21,186 nucleotides of DNA from a virus (IMGVR_UViG_3300028610_002473:1-21186); one strand, 5' to 3'. Positions 1-7,465 are shown, counted from the stretch's first letter. Numbers and translations are program-made. The notes: a model not told the origin generated them from the sequence alone.

Positions 1-18
1 TATTGTTTTTTGATTCAT
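1..18 (-). CDS. Possible start of a further minus-strand gene, cut by the window edge
   Basis: An ATG on the minus strand at 18-16 opens a frame (MNQKTI) that stays open to the window edge. The bases before it are A-rich with no Shine-Dalgarno, as for the other starts here, and the preceding gene ends 36 bases upstream. Six codons cannot identify a product. This is only the expected next gene in the row. Confidence 0.3.
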
Positions 19-53
19 ATTTCTATTACTTATAACTTATTTTATAATATCAC

Positions 54-299
54 TTAAACATCAAATGAATAAAAACCGTTTCTATGGTCAAATTCTGTTT
101 CACACCATAAAAGAAAAGATGCACTTGAGTTTGATATAAGAAAATAACCTATTTCATAATCATGACCCAAGGTATATGAATTTTCATCTCTATCATATTC
201 TTCCATAAGATGTTTGGCATCCCTCGGAACCTCTCTCATATCTATAATATCTTGTTCTTCTATAATATCTTCTAACTGGTAAATACTTAATGTTATCAT
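54..299 (-). CDS. Small acidic protein of unknown function
   Basis: This 81-aa protein is not recognised. It is acidic and Asp/Glu-rich in the first half (LEDIIEEQDIID at about 9-20) and ends in an aromatic-rich segment (about 48-81) with several Phe, Tyr and Trp. There is no membrane segment and no cysteine cluster. It starts 11 bases after the stop of the upstream gene, so it is probably cotranscribed with it. The GGAGGA in the upstream gene's last codons is about 14 bases from this ATG, too far to act as a normal ribosome-binding site. It is accepted as real because it fills the space between tightly packed same-strand genes. Function cannot be inferred. Confidence 0.6.
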   Translation of the reverse strand: MITLSIYQLEDIIEEQDIIDMREVPRDAKHLMEEYDRDENSYTLGHDYEIGYFLISNSSASFLLWCETEFDHRNGFYSFDV

Positions 300-310
300 T
301 TACTTATTTT

Positions 311-865
311 TTATCCTCCGACGTAATTGTCTTTAATACATTTATATATTGCTTCTCTTGTCCAAAGCTGATCAGATCTTACATTCTTGATTTTATTATA
401 TGTTATATTTTGATATGTTCTCCCATGTTTCTTTAAACTTGCTCTTAAAAATTCAAGCATTTCTCCATAGGGTTCATCTAATGAAACGAAAAATCCGTAT
501 CCAAGCGTAGGTGAACCACCACATGAAATATCATGTGCATCATTATGTGCAACGAAAATATCAAAATGTCGTGCTTCAACTATCTCTACAAGTTTTTCTT
601 TCTTTTTACTTGCTGGATATGATACTTCACTAAATTCAAAACTTCCTCTCTGTTTAAAACATGACATGAGTGACCAAAATTCTTTTTCATTAATATCTTC
701 AAAGTTTACTTCTTCTAATTTCATATCGTTTTCAGTTGCTATATCACTTAAACGTTCATCTTCTTGTATTAAAGTATAAAGATATTCACGATCATGATAA
801 CTGTATGTTACTAAATGACCATCATCATCCATAACTGCAATTACTTTTAATTTTTTTTCTTTCAT
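311..865 (-). CDS. Unknown protein, full-length member of a tandem paralogue pair
   Basis: This 184-aa protein is of unknown function. Its first 92 residues resemble the whole of the 92-aa protein encoded just upstream (887-1165): both begin with a basic stretch leading into KLKVI and a DD pair, then share YSY, R, EKEFW, F.F and V.Y.A.K.K at matching spacing, roughly 40 percent identity by eye. Residues 93-184 have no counterpart upstream and include an HFD...HND.HD stretch and a Gly-rich GGSPTLGYGF near 116-125. Upstream of the ATG lies a relic of the 3' end of the topoisomerase gene, so the gene arose in, or was shifted by, a local tandem duplication. The histidine/aspartate cluster could bind metal, but this is speculation. 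Confidence 0.72.
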   Translation of the reverse strand: MKEKKLKVIAVMDDDGHLVTYSYHDREYLYTLIQEDERLSDIATENDMKLEEVNFEDINEKEFWSLMSCFKQRGSFEFSEVSYPASKKKEKLVEIVEARHFDIFVAHNDAHDISCGGSPTLGYGFFVSLDEPYGEMLEFLRASLKKHGRTYQNITYNKIKNVRSDQLWTREAIYKCIKDNYVGG

Positions 866-894
866 AATTTTTAAAATAAAGCGTTTTTATTTTC
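863..894 (-). repeat. 32-bp direct repeat, copy at the start of the full-length paralogue
   Basis: The 32 bases at 863-894 match 1163-1194 with two differences, at exactly 300 bases offset. In this copy the bases upstream of the ATG correspond to the last codons and stop of the topoisomerase gene but are now non-coding or the end of the short paralogue. One of the two differences creates the TAA stop used by the short paralogue. Confidence 0.9.
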
Positions 895-1165
895 TTCTTT
901 TTTCCTTTTTAGCTTGATATATTACTTTATCAAATTTAAAATCACTTCGTTCTGTAAGAGGAGATATATATTGCCAAAATTCTTTTTCTGACATTTTTTT
1001 AATATTTCTTTCACCTATTTTTAATTCTTTCTCAGCTATATACGTATTAAGATTTTCTTCATTTATTAAATAATTATAAAATTTTTTACGATTATAATAA
1101 CTGTATGCTGCTAACTGAACTTCATCATCTAAAACTATAATTACTTTTAGTTTCTTTTTAATCAT
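887..1165 (-). CDS. Unknown short protein, truncated paralogue of the next gene downstream
   Basis: This 92-aa protein matches the N-terminal half of the 184-aa protein at 311-865 (KKLKVI.V.DD, YSY, EKEFW, F.F..V.Y.A). It ends in a very basic tail, KKEKRRK, where the paralogue continues for another 92 residues. Its ATG is exactly 300 bases from the paralogue's ATG, and both starts carry nearly the same 32 bases. The gene starts 5 bases after the topoisomerase stop, with no promoter or Shine-Dalgarno between, so it is probably cotranscribed. It may be a free-standing single-domain copy or a decaying duplicate. The frame is intact and substitutions leave the shared hydrophobic positions in place, which favours a maintained protein. 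Confidence 0.68.
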   Translation of the reverse strand: MIKKKLKVIIVLDDEVQLAAYSYYNRKKFYNYLINEENLNTYIAEKELKIGERNIKKMSEKEFWQYISPLTERSDFKFDKVIYQAKKEKRRK

Positions 1166-1194
1166 GATTTTTAAAATAAAGCGTTTTCATTTTC
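1163..1194 (-). repeat. 32-bp direct repeat, copy spanning the topoisomerase stop
   Basis: This is the second copy of the 32-bp repeat. Here it encodes the final residues (NALF) and TAA stop of the topoisomerase large subunit, the 5-base gap and the ATG of the short paralogue. It is the likely ancestral copy because its bases are still coding. Confidence 0.9.
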
Positions 1195-3042
1195 AATTTT
1201 ATGTCCTAAAATTTTTTCTTTTCGCTCTGAAGAATCTCCAGCAAACCAGGATGCTAACGTTGAACTATAATTTTCATCCTTTGTTAACTTAACTAAGTTT
1301 GGGTTGTTTATTATCTTTTCATATTCATCATCTTCTAATGATGCTAAACCTTTCTTGTATTCAATGTCCCATTTCTTTATATCTGATATTGAATTGACCC
1401 ATTGTTCATATTCATCATTTGTATAAAATTCTTTTTTAGATTTTTTGTTTTTAGCAACAACTAATGGAGTCATTACTTTGAATATTCTACCTTCATCAAA
1501 TAATTCTGGCCAATACTTTGCAAAGAAATTTATTAATGAAGCACTGATTGCATCTCCATCTGGATCAGCATCTACATATATGTATATTTTACCATACCTT
1601 AAATTCTTCGGTGCTTCTCCCAACTTCAATCCAATAGAACCCATTAAATTTTTAACTTCATCATTTTGAATAACTTTAGCATTTGTAAGCTCACTTACAT
1701 TTATGAACTTACCTTTTAATGGAAATGCACCCATTAATTGGGTGTTTCTAAATTTCCTTACTGCACTTAATGCTGACATACCTTCATAAATTCCAAGTAT
1801 ACAATATTTTCTATCATATTTCTTTTTGGCATCTATAAGTTTAAGAACCTTTGTTGATGATAAATTTTTATTTAATTTTTTAAGTTCTCTTCTTTCTTCT
1901 TCAAGTTTCTTTCTTCTAACCCATTCAAGTAAATTTTTAGTTATTTCAGATTCAAAAACTTCTTTCATGAACCTATCTGAAACTTTATGTTCAGTTCCAA
2001 AATCTGCTACACTTGATACAAGTTTTGTTTTCGTTTGAGAGTCAAACTCACTGTTTATGATACTTGCATTTATGAATATAAAAATGTGTTGTCTTATATC
2101 AGAAGGTCTTATTTCTAATTTAAATTTTTTCTTTACTTTTTCTCTTAACCAACCGATGATTTGATTCATTATATAATCAACGTGAGTTCCACCATCCTTT
2201 GTTTCAACTGAATTAACGTATGATACATGTTTGAATCCTCTTGTAGAATATCCAATAACTATTTCCCAATCTTTTGTTTTTTCATGGTATACTTTATCCA
2301 AATAAAGTTGGGCATATTCCTTAAACGTTCTAAATCTGTATAATTCACCGTTAAGATATATTTTTAATCTTGGATTTACAGCTGCAATATCAATTATACG
2401 TTTTTTTATAAGATCAATCGAGATTTCATCAATACCTTCATCCTGCATCGAAAACCTATTAAAATCGGGATGGTATGTTATTTCTGTAAAGTTCTTTTGA
2501 GATTTTGTTATCATTGGACGTGTTCTATCTTTCATATTATTAGTATATGTCTGATTGAACATGTTTGAACCATCTGCTGTTTTAACTACGAATTCACTAC
2601 TAAAAATATTTGTTACAGTGGCTCCAACCCCATGAAGTCCTGCAGTTCTTCTTTGTTCTGTATCATCAAAATTACTACCAGCTTTAAGATTTGTAAAAAT
2701 CATTTCAGGAATCCATTCTTTATGTTCAGGATGTTTTTTAACAGGTATACCTCCATTATCCCAAACTGATATTGTTCTTGTTGTTGTATCAACCTTTACT
2801 TTAATAGTATTTAATCTTGTATTTCTCGTGGATTCATCAACAGAATTTGAAATGATTTCATCAAACAATTTTATGAAACCTGGATTAAAAGTTACATTAA
2901 ATAATTTAAATTTCTTATCATCCATTAAATAAATTTCTGACTTATGAAATTTCGTTGAACCAATGTACATCCCAGGTCTTAACAAACAATGTTCAATATC
3001 ATCAAGTTTCTTGTACCTTAATAGCTCTTCTTTTTTTGTCAT
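1171..3042 (-). CDS. 39: DNA topoisomerase II large subunit (T4 gp39/gp60-type, single chain)
   Basis: This is the ATPase-TOPRIM subunit of a T4-type type II topoisomerase, which uses ATP to pass one DNA duplex through another during replication. The 623 aa hold the GHKL ATPase first: DEIISNSVDE at 61-70 (E62 general base, N66 Mg ligand), DNGGIP at 95-100, GLHGVGA at 135-141 and the transducer lysine in QTK (K338). TOPRIM follows: YEGMSA around 419-424 (E420), PLKGK at 441-445 and DADPDGD at 491-497. T4 itself splits this between genes 39 (about 516 aa) and 60 (about 160 aa); here it is one chain, as in several T4 relatives. The DNA-cleaving tyrosine subunit (gp52) is not in the window. Both a TATAAATA box and the TATATTTAY motif lie just upstream. 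The last codons are duplicated downstream as a relic. Confidence 0.95.
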   Translation of the reverse strand: MTKKEELLRYKKLDDIEHCLLRPGMYIGSTKFHKSEIYLMDDKKFKLFNVTFNPGFIKLFDEIISNSVDESTRNTRLNTIKVKVDTTTRTISVWDNGGIPVKKHPEHKEWIPEMIFTNLKAGSNFDDTEQRRTAGLHGVGATVTNIFSSEFVVKTADGSNMFNQTYTNNMKDRTRPMITKSQKNFTEITYHPDFNRFSMQDEGIDEISIDLIKKRIIDIAAVNPRLKIYLNGELYRFRTFKEYAQLYLDKVYHEKTKDWEIVIGYSTRGFKHVSYVNSVETKDGGTHVDYIMNQIIGWLREKVKKKFKLEIRPSDIRQHIFIFINASIINSEFDSQTKTKLVSSVADFGTEHKVSDRFMKEVFESEITKNLLEWVRRKKLEEERRELKKLNKNLSSTKVLKLIDAKKKYDRKYCILGIYEGMSALSAVRKFRNTQLMGAFPLKGKFINVSELTNAKVIQNDEVKNLMGSIGLKLGEAPKNLRYGKIYIYVDADPDGDAISASLINFFAKYWPELFDEGRIFKVMTPLVVAKNKKSKKEFYTNDEYEQWVNSISDIKKWDIEYKKGLASLEDDEYEKIINNPNLVKLTKDENYSSTLASWFAGDSSERKEKILGHKIENENALF

Positions 3043-3051
3043 GTACCTAAC

Positions 3052-3059
3052 TATTTATA
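3052..3059 (-). promoter_or_regulatory. TATAAATA box (T4 late-promoter consensus) before the topoisomerase
   Basis: The minus strand reads TATAAATA followed by G, ending 9 bases before the topoisomerase ATG. TATAAATA is the T4 late-promoter consensus. Initiation at normal spacing would give an almost leaderless transcript. Topoisomerase genes are early in T4, so this could be chance in AT-rich DNA. Confidence 0.4.
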
Positions 3060-3071
3060 TTTTAATAATAT

Positions 3072-3087
3072 ATGTAAATATAATTAA
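3072..3087 (-). promoter_or_regulatory. Promoter-like TTATATTTA motif before the topoisomerase
   Basis: The minus strand holds TTAATTATATTTAC, with its 3' end 31 bases from the ATG. The ATTATATTTAY core recurs at 7056-7073 and 10159-10176, 31-33 bases before two other starts. The core resembles the Bacteroidota -7 element TAnnTTTG. No consistent -33 element is seen. Confidence 0.4.
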
Positions 3088-3120
3088 AAAGTTTCAATTT
3101 TAAAAATATTTAATACCTTT

Positions 3121-3972
3121 TTATATATCTTTTATTTTGTGAATTAATTTAAATCGTTCAATTCTTAGATGTAATGGGGTTGTACTTTTAGTATTTTCTA
3201 AATCTTTTAAAAAATTTCTTATAACTTTTAGTGTAAAGTACGGTTTATTTTCATGTATATATCTATTGACATCCTCTAAGTTAAAAAATACTTCACGTTC
3301 TTTTGATTTAAATTTTTGCATAAAATTATTATCGAATTGAGATAAAGTTCTTGAAGCATATCCCCTTGAATTATGTTGATCTAAATAAAAAATAACATTA
3401 CCTGGAAATAATTCTTTACCGCTTTTAAATTTAAACAGTGGTGGTGGTGGTTCTAATTCATATATTTTAATATTAGATGTTGTTGTACGTAGAAATCGAG
3501 CCATATATACTCCTTTTATTAATCTAAAATGTGTTAAAATTCCCTGTCTGTATTGAACATCTTTACTTAAAATTTCTTTACCCATTTGTAAAGAAGTAAA
3601 ATATATTTTTTTGATATGTTTTGCAATAAAATCATTGTTTACCTGTCCCATGTTTTTTAATTCATCAGGAGAAAATAATCCACTTTTATCGATCTGTTTG
3701 TATCCCTTATCAGAAGCTTTGTATGTTATTTTTTTTACATTGTGCCAACTCTGTGGATTCAATTTGTATTCAAATTCCAACACCTTTATATCACCCTCAC
3801 ATATAGATAATATCTTTGAAGTTAACGGTAAAGAAACAACTGCTCCCCCATCATGTTCAAAATATAACATGTTTTTACTTGAATCAGGACTTTGTACCAA
3901 AAATTCCGACACTTCTGTTCCTTTTTTATGATTAAGAAATTTTTTCTTTAAAAATATTTTTGTATCTTTCAT
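3121..3972 (-). CDS. Unknown 283-aa protein, translationally coupled to the gene before it
   Basis: This soluble, basic 283-aa protein is not recognised. The first 90 residues look beta-rich, with alternating hydrophobics and an HDGGAVVSLPL segment near 40-50. A proline run (EPPPPLF) lies near residues 173-179, and the C-terminal 80 residues are helical and Lys/Arg-rich. There are no cysteine pairs, membrane segments or obvious catalytic motifs. Its ATG overlaps the stop of the 483-aa upstream gene in an ATGA, a standard arrangement for translational coupling, so the two products are probably made together and may act together. A structural or nucleic-acid-binding role would fit the charge pattern but is not demonstrated. 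Confidence 0.75.
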   Translation of the reverse strand: MKDTKIFLKKKFLNHKKGTEVSEFLVQSPDSSKNMLYFEHDGGAVVSLPLTSKILSICEGDIKVLEFEYKLNPQSWHNVKKITYKASDKGYKQIDKSGLFSPDELKNMGQVNNDFIAKHIKKIYFTSLQMGKEILSKDVQYRQGILTHFRLIKGVYMARFLRTTTSNIKIYELEPPPPLFKFKSGKELFPGNVIFYLDQHNSRGYASRTLSQFDNNFMQKFKSKEREVFFNLEDVNRYIHENKPYFTLKVIRNFLKDLENTKSTTPLHLRIERFKLIHKIKDI

Positions 3973-5420
3973 ACCTGTTGTAATTTTAATGATTTATAAA
4001 TTTTACGTAACGTGAGTAGACCATATCTATATTGATCTGTTAATTCATCTATCTGTTCTATTGCAAGATTAATGGGTAAATTCTTTTCAATATAAAGATT
4101 ATATACCCTTTCTAAAAGTTTTCCTGACATCATACACGTATACGTTTCTGTGTATATTTTACCATCTAATGAAATAGTTATTTTATATGGATTAAGTAAA
4201 AATCCAAAAATTTTTCCATTTCTATATGTATGCGTAAGTTTAGGTTTATTATCTAAAACATCATTAATGGCTTTAAACAACCGTTCAAGAGTTTTTACCA
4301 AATCTTCTGCTCTTTTCTTCTCATGACGACATAGTTGTATTTGTATTTTATTATAAATTCTATATGGCCAACTGTCATTAATTTTGGGTTCAAACTCTTC
4401 TATGTATGTTTTTTCTTTTCTTGTATCGAAAAGTTTTGTTTGTCTATATTTGATATAACCCGCTCTGAATTTAATAAAATCTTTTAATAATCTATAAAAT
4501 GTAAATATGGGAAATGAATAGTGTGTATAACTTCTTATACCATCTCGTTTTAAAAGTTGTATTTTTCGTTTGATTCCTAAAACTTCACCCCTGTAATTTG
4601 ATTTGTGTTTTATTTCTACTTTAAATGTGTATTTACCTATCGAAAAATCTTCTGGCATCCATACATTCCTTGTTAGATTTTTACCAGATATATTAACACT
4701 TGATTCTCTACTACCTGAATTAATAGCATCATATATACCATTCAAAAATACTTCATGATCTAAATGATATGAATTATCAGAATAATCATCTTTATTTTCA
4801 TCAATTTTTTTAATACCTCCATAATATTCTCCATAGTCATTCCAACAACAATCATATAATCTTGTCACACATCCGTTTTTTGAACAAATATATTTATCTT
4901 TTAGTGATGGTGTTTCATTTGGATCACATACGTGTTCAGATAACGTTTCTAATCTTTCTTGTCCACTTACAATAAGTTTATTAAAGCATACTGGACATAA
5001 CAAATTTTCTTTTTTATTTAAAGTTAATTCTGTATTTAAAGCTAAAATATCAAATCTCCTTTTTATAATTATAACTTGTTTTCTTTCATATAATGAATAA
5101 TCTCTATGTTGAACATTAAGATAAATTTCTCCTGTTTCTATATTTCTTAATACAACAAAACTATCATCATATCGTTTAATATTTTCTTCTCTATTAAATA
5201 AACTATCTCTATATTTATCAAAATCTTCTTCTTTAGGGTGATAATTATAGTAATAAAATCCTCTTTGTATAACAACACATTTTTTATTTTTAATTTCTTT
5301 TAAATAATTTGAGGTATTTGTATAATTCACTAAATCTCCATAATCTGCTTTTCCAAAAAGATAGATTGATTTTAAATAAATAAAAAATGCAGCAAGTCTA
5401 TCTTCTAAATAACTTAACAT
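3969..5420 (-). CDS. Unknown 483-aa protein with a zinc-ribbon-like cysteine cluster
   Basis: No known family is recognised. Cysteines are concentrated in one region: CPVC at 142-145, C165, C179, C184 and CC at 191-192. The CxxC and C-x4-C pairs suggest one or two zinc sites. Before them is a Tyr-rich segment (about 52-60). After them comes a long Lys/Arg/Tyr-rich region with helical character. The last 50 residues (LAIEQIDELTDQYRYGLLTLRKIYKSL) look like a small helical domain, perhaps helix-turn-helix-like, which is inference. The gene starts just after the strong terminator at 5444-5477, so a promoter must overlap that hairpin or transcription must read through. It ends in an ATGA overlap with the 283-aa gene. 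Confidence 0.78.
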   Translation of the reverse strand: MLSYLEDRLAAFFIYLKSIYLFGKADYGDLVNYTNTSNYLKEIKNKKCVVIQRGFYYYNYHPKEEDFDKYRDSLFNREENIKRYDDSFVVLRNIETGEIYLNVQHRDYSLYERKQVIIIKRRFDILALNTELTLNKKENLLCPVCFNKLIVSGQERLETLSEHVCDPNETPSLKDKYICSKNGCVTRLYDCCWNDYGEYYGGIKKIDENKDDYSDNSYHLDHEVFLNGIYDAINSGSRESSVNISGKNLTRNVWMPEDFSIGKYTFKVEIKHKSNYRGEVLGIKRKIQLLKRDGIRSYTHYSFPIFTFYRLLKDFIKFRAGYIKYRQTKLFDTRKEKTYIEEFEPKINDSWPYRIYNKIQIQLCRHEKKRAEDLVKTLERLFKAINDVLDNKPKLTHTYRNGKIFGFLLNPYKITISLDGKIYTETYTCMMSGKLLERVYNLYIEKNLPINLAIEQIDELTDQYRYGLLTLRKIYKSLKLQQV

Positions 5421-5443
5421 AATATTGATTTTTTAAATTAGTG

Positions 5444-5477
5444 TTAAAAAAAGGGATAGGAAAACTCCTATCCCTTT
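5444..5477 (-). terminator. Strong intrinsic terminator after the SPFH gene
   Basis: On the minus strand an 11-bp perfect stem (AAAGGGATAGG with its complement) encloses a 6-base loop and runs into seven T residues. It lies 30 bases after the SPFH gene stop and before the 483-aa gene. This is the clearest transcription endpoint in the left half of the window. Confidence 0.92.
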
Positions 5478-5507
5478 CATTTGACTTTGGTAAATTAATT
5501 GTTTAAA

Positions 5508-6773
5508 TTAATTTTTCTTAATTGACATATCGAGCGATAAGTCATCTGCATATTTCACCATCATCAAATTTATTAGATTTTGTGTGCCTAAGAATCCTGC
5601 ACCAGCTCCTACATTTTTTGTTCCTGCACCAGCTCCACCATAATTGATTGATGTTTTTGATACCCAATCACCTTTATATTCAGATATTGCTTTCGCATAA
5701 TTTGCATGAACTGTTACATATGTTTCAAGTTTTTGTTTCAGGGCTCCATCGGCAGTTATGATTAACTTTTTGTATTTCGCTTCACCCTCACCACGAAGAA
5801 TTTTTTCTTGTTTATAGAATGTTGCTTCTTCCATTGCAAGTCTAGCAACTTCTTTTTTCTGTTCAGCTAACGTAATTTCTTTAGCTTTAACAGCTTCCTG
5901 TTTCCATTTAGCAGTTGCAGCTGCAGCTTTACCTTCCTGTTCAGCTTTAATTGCATTCTGTTCAGCTTTCTTAGTTTCAGCAATAGATGTTTGTACATCC
6001 ATTATGGCTTTCTGTTGGGTTGCAATTTGATCTTCAACTAATTTATCATAAAGAACTTTATTGATAGAAAAGTTATATAAACCAATCTTATACATTCCTA
6101 TAGGAGATACTTCCTGACGGAAGTACTTTCCAGTAACAGTATCCATTAATGGTTCTACAACGGTAACTGTTTTCTCTTTTCCAGATAATGCATCAATTCC
6201 CTTTACATCTTGTGTTACAGTTTTATAAACACCATATGAAGCTTGATCATCAATAAAAGATATCAAATCATTTCTACGTTCTGCATATGATTCTTTTGAA
6301 CTCATAAGTGGACCCGTCATATATACGGATTTTTCAATAACTGTTCTTATGAGTTGTTGTTCAACTGCAACCTGTGATCCAAATAATGTGTGAATTTTCG
6401 TCATTGAAGGTATGTCCATCGGTAATGTCCAACGAACTGAACCGGAAATTTTTGCATGACCACCATCATTAAAACGAACTTTGATACTTTGATCTGTTTT
6501 ACTACCTTGATCTTCGTGTGCAGAGAACCAATATTGAGATTCTTTCTTGTAATGTGTAGGAGTTCCTAAGTTTTGATAGTATAAACCTGGCTGGAAATAA
6601 AAGTGCAGGTCACCATCAATAGGATCCTGAATTACAACGATTTCATCGGCACCAACCTTTTCCGCTAATCTGCTTGATAAAGCAATAGCAACGATTATAC
6701 CGACAAGTACTACAATTCCAAGAAAGGTCCTTGCGGCTTTTCCCCTCTTGTTTTTTGTTTGTGTTTGTTCCAT
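5508..6773 (-). CDS. Membrane-anchored SPFH/band-7 (prohibitin-like) protein
   Basis: This 421-aa protein has the layout of the SPFH/band-7 family, whose members are anchored at one end and oligomerise into ring-like scaffolds on membranes. A basic N-terminus (about 1-16) leads into one membrane segment at 17-33, followed by the start of the SPFH domain (VGADEIVVIQDPIDGDLHFYFQPG, 40-63, where GLYYQNL follows). A long Ala/Glu/Lys-rich coiled coil covers about 235-330, as in prohibitins and flotillins. The C-terminus carries a Gly/Ala-rich patch (YGGAGAG...VGAGAG, about 378-393). No enzymatic motif is seen. The preceding gene is another small membrane protein, and a strong terminator follows. 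Roles such as membrane remodelling, protease control or exclusion of other phages are possible but unproven. Confidence 0.86.
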   Translation of the reverse strand: MEQTQTKNKRGKAARTFLGIVVLVGIIVAIALSSRLAEKVGADEIVVIQDPIDGDLHFYFQPGLYYQNLGTPTHYKKESQYWFSAHEDQGSKTDQSIKVRFNDGGHAKISGSVRWTLPMDIPSMTKIHTLFGSQVAVEQQLIRTVIEKSVYMTGPLMSSKESYAERRNDLISFIDDQASYGVYKTVTQDVKGIDALSGKEKTVTVVEPLMDTVTGKYFRQEVSPIGMYKIGLYNFSINKVLYDKLVEDQIATQQKAIMDVQTSIAETKKAEQNAIKAEQEGKAAAATAKWKQEAVKAKEITLAEQKKEVARLAMEEATFYKQEKILRGEGEAKYKKLIITADGALKQKLETYVTVHANYAKAISEYKGDWVSKTSINYGGAGAGTKNVGAGAGFLGTQNLINLMMVKYADDLSLDMSIKKN

Positions 6774-6824
6774 AATAAAATGAATTAAATTAAAATTAAA
6801 GTAAACAATTAAAAATAAAAAATA

Positions 6825-7022
6825 CTACTTAGTATTTTTTTTATCTTCGTTTTTTTCTGTTTCTGTTTCTTTGGTTTCTTCGTTTTTTTCTGTTTCTTCA
6901 GATTTTTTTGCAAACATTGTAAAAATTTCTTGTCCCCTTACTAAGGGTAGAAATAAATCCAATATTAAATAAATACCTCCAAGAACTGCACAAAGTATTA
7001 TTAAGAATTGAAATACATACAT
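6825..7022 (-). CDS. Small single-span membrane protein with an acidic/lysine-rich tail
   Basis: This 65-aa protein has a hydrophobic N-terminal segment at residues 3-27 with almost no charge, then RGQEIF and a hydrophilic tail from 39 onward made nearly entirely of Lys, Glu, Thr and Asn. The tail holds two copies of TEKNE, which come from a 21-bp DNA repeat. Length and topology suggest a small inner-membrane peptide with a soluble tail. It lies 51 bases before the SPFH gene and behind its own promoter-like motif, so the two membrane proteins are probably coexpressed. Partnering with the SPFH scaffold is inference. It has none of the usual holin features beyond small size, with only one span. 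Confidence 0.75.
   Translation of the reverse strand: MYVFQFLIILCAVLGGIYLILDLFLPLVRGQEIFTMFAKKSEETEKNEETKETETEKNEDKKNTK
6844..6864 (-). repeat. 21-bp direct repeat, copy 1
   Basis: Identical to 6877-6897, 33 bases away and therefore in frame. It encodes part of the charged tail (TEKNE) of the small membrane protein. It is consistent with slippage or duplication expanding the tail. Confidence 0.9.
6877..6897 (-). repeat. 21-bp direct repeat, copy 2
   Basis: Identical to 6844-6864. The 33-base offset equals eleven codons, so copy number changes here would keep the frame. Confidence 0.9.
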
Positions 7023-7055
7023 GATTTGAATTTTTTTATGGATTAATAATATTAT

Positions 7056-7073
7056 GGATAAATATAATAATAA
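7056..7073 (-). promoter_or_regulatory. Promoter-like motif before the membrane-protein pair
   Basis: The minus strand reads TTATTATTATATTTATCC. It differs at one of 18 positions from 10159-10176, and each copy lies 31-33 bases before a start codon. It sits in the 85-base gap between two transcription units, as expected for a promoter. It has no clear -33 partner. Confidence 0.6.
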
Positions 7074-7107
7074 AGAAATTAATTTAAAATAAAATTTAAA
7101 ATTATTT

Positions 7108-7305
7108 TTACAATAAAGATATTATTCTATCAAATTCTTTTTTATCAATTTTTTGGAATGAACATTCTCCGGAATCATGGTCTTCATAAATTTGAAACCA
7201 TTCTTCATAACTTACTGATTGTAAAATAGTTAAAGTACCCACAGTACGTCCTGCTAACTTATAGGGTATTCTGTAAACAGTTTCATCAAAATCTATTGTA
7301 GGCAT
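7108..7305 (-). CDS. Small unknown protein, last gene of the RNA-repair block
   Basis: This 65-aa protein is not recognised. It looks compact and beta-rich at first (DETVYRIPYKLAGRTVGTLTILQ), followed by an acidic helix containing YEEWFQIYEDHDSG and KEFDRII. It has one cysteine. The start at 7305 lies inside the previous gene, with a 20-base overlap in another frame, which implies translational coupling. It is the last gene before the gap carrying the next promoter-like motif. The composition suits a small fold of its own. Function is unknown. Confidence 0.66.
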   Translation of the reverse strand: MPTIDFDETVYRIPYKLAGRTVGTLTILQSVSYEEWFQIYEDHDSGECSFQKIDKKEFDRIISLL

Positions 7306-7465
7306 AACTTTTTTTTCTTTTACTTACTTTACAACCACCAATATAAAAAAGTATATTTTTAAGTATGTTTTCACATGTTGATTGAGATAGTGTGAATGTT
7401 AGTTCTGTAAATGTACCATCAGAATTATCAATTCTTATCTTACCCTTTGAATCTATAATAGACAT
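7286..7465 (-). CDS. Small unknown protein downstream of the RNA ligase
   Basis: This 59-aa protein is not recognised. The start is placed at the ATG at 7465 (MSIIDSKGK), not the one at 7489, because it lies 11 bases after the ligase stop behind an A-rich tract like those at other starts, whereas 7489 is inside the ligase gene. The product begins with a predicted beta segment (GKIRIDNSDGTFTELTFTL), has two cysteines (in QSTCEN and GGCK) and a very basic C-terminus (KVSKRKKSYAYNRF). The Lys/Arg tail could bind nucleic acid, which is inference. It overlaps the next small gene by 20 bases and is probably in one operon with the ligase. Confidence 0.6.
   Translation of the reverse strand: MSIIDSKGKIRIDNSDGTFTELTFTLSQSTCENILKNILFYIGGCKVSKRKKSYAYNRF

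Noticed and set aside
3043-3120. Terminator after the 283-aa gene
   Set aside because: Only weak A/T inverted repeats are visible (TTAAAA/TTTTAA), with no GC stem.
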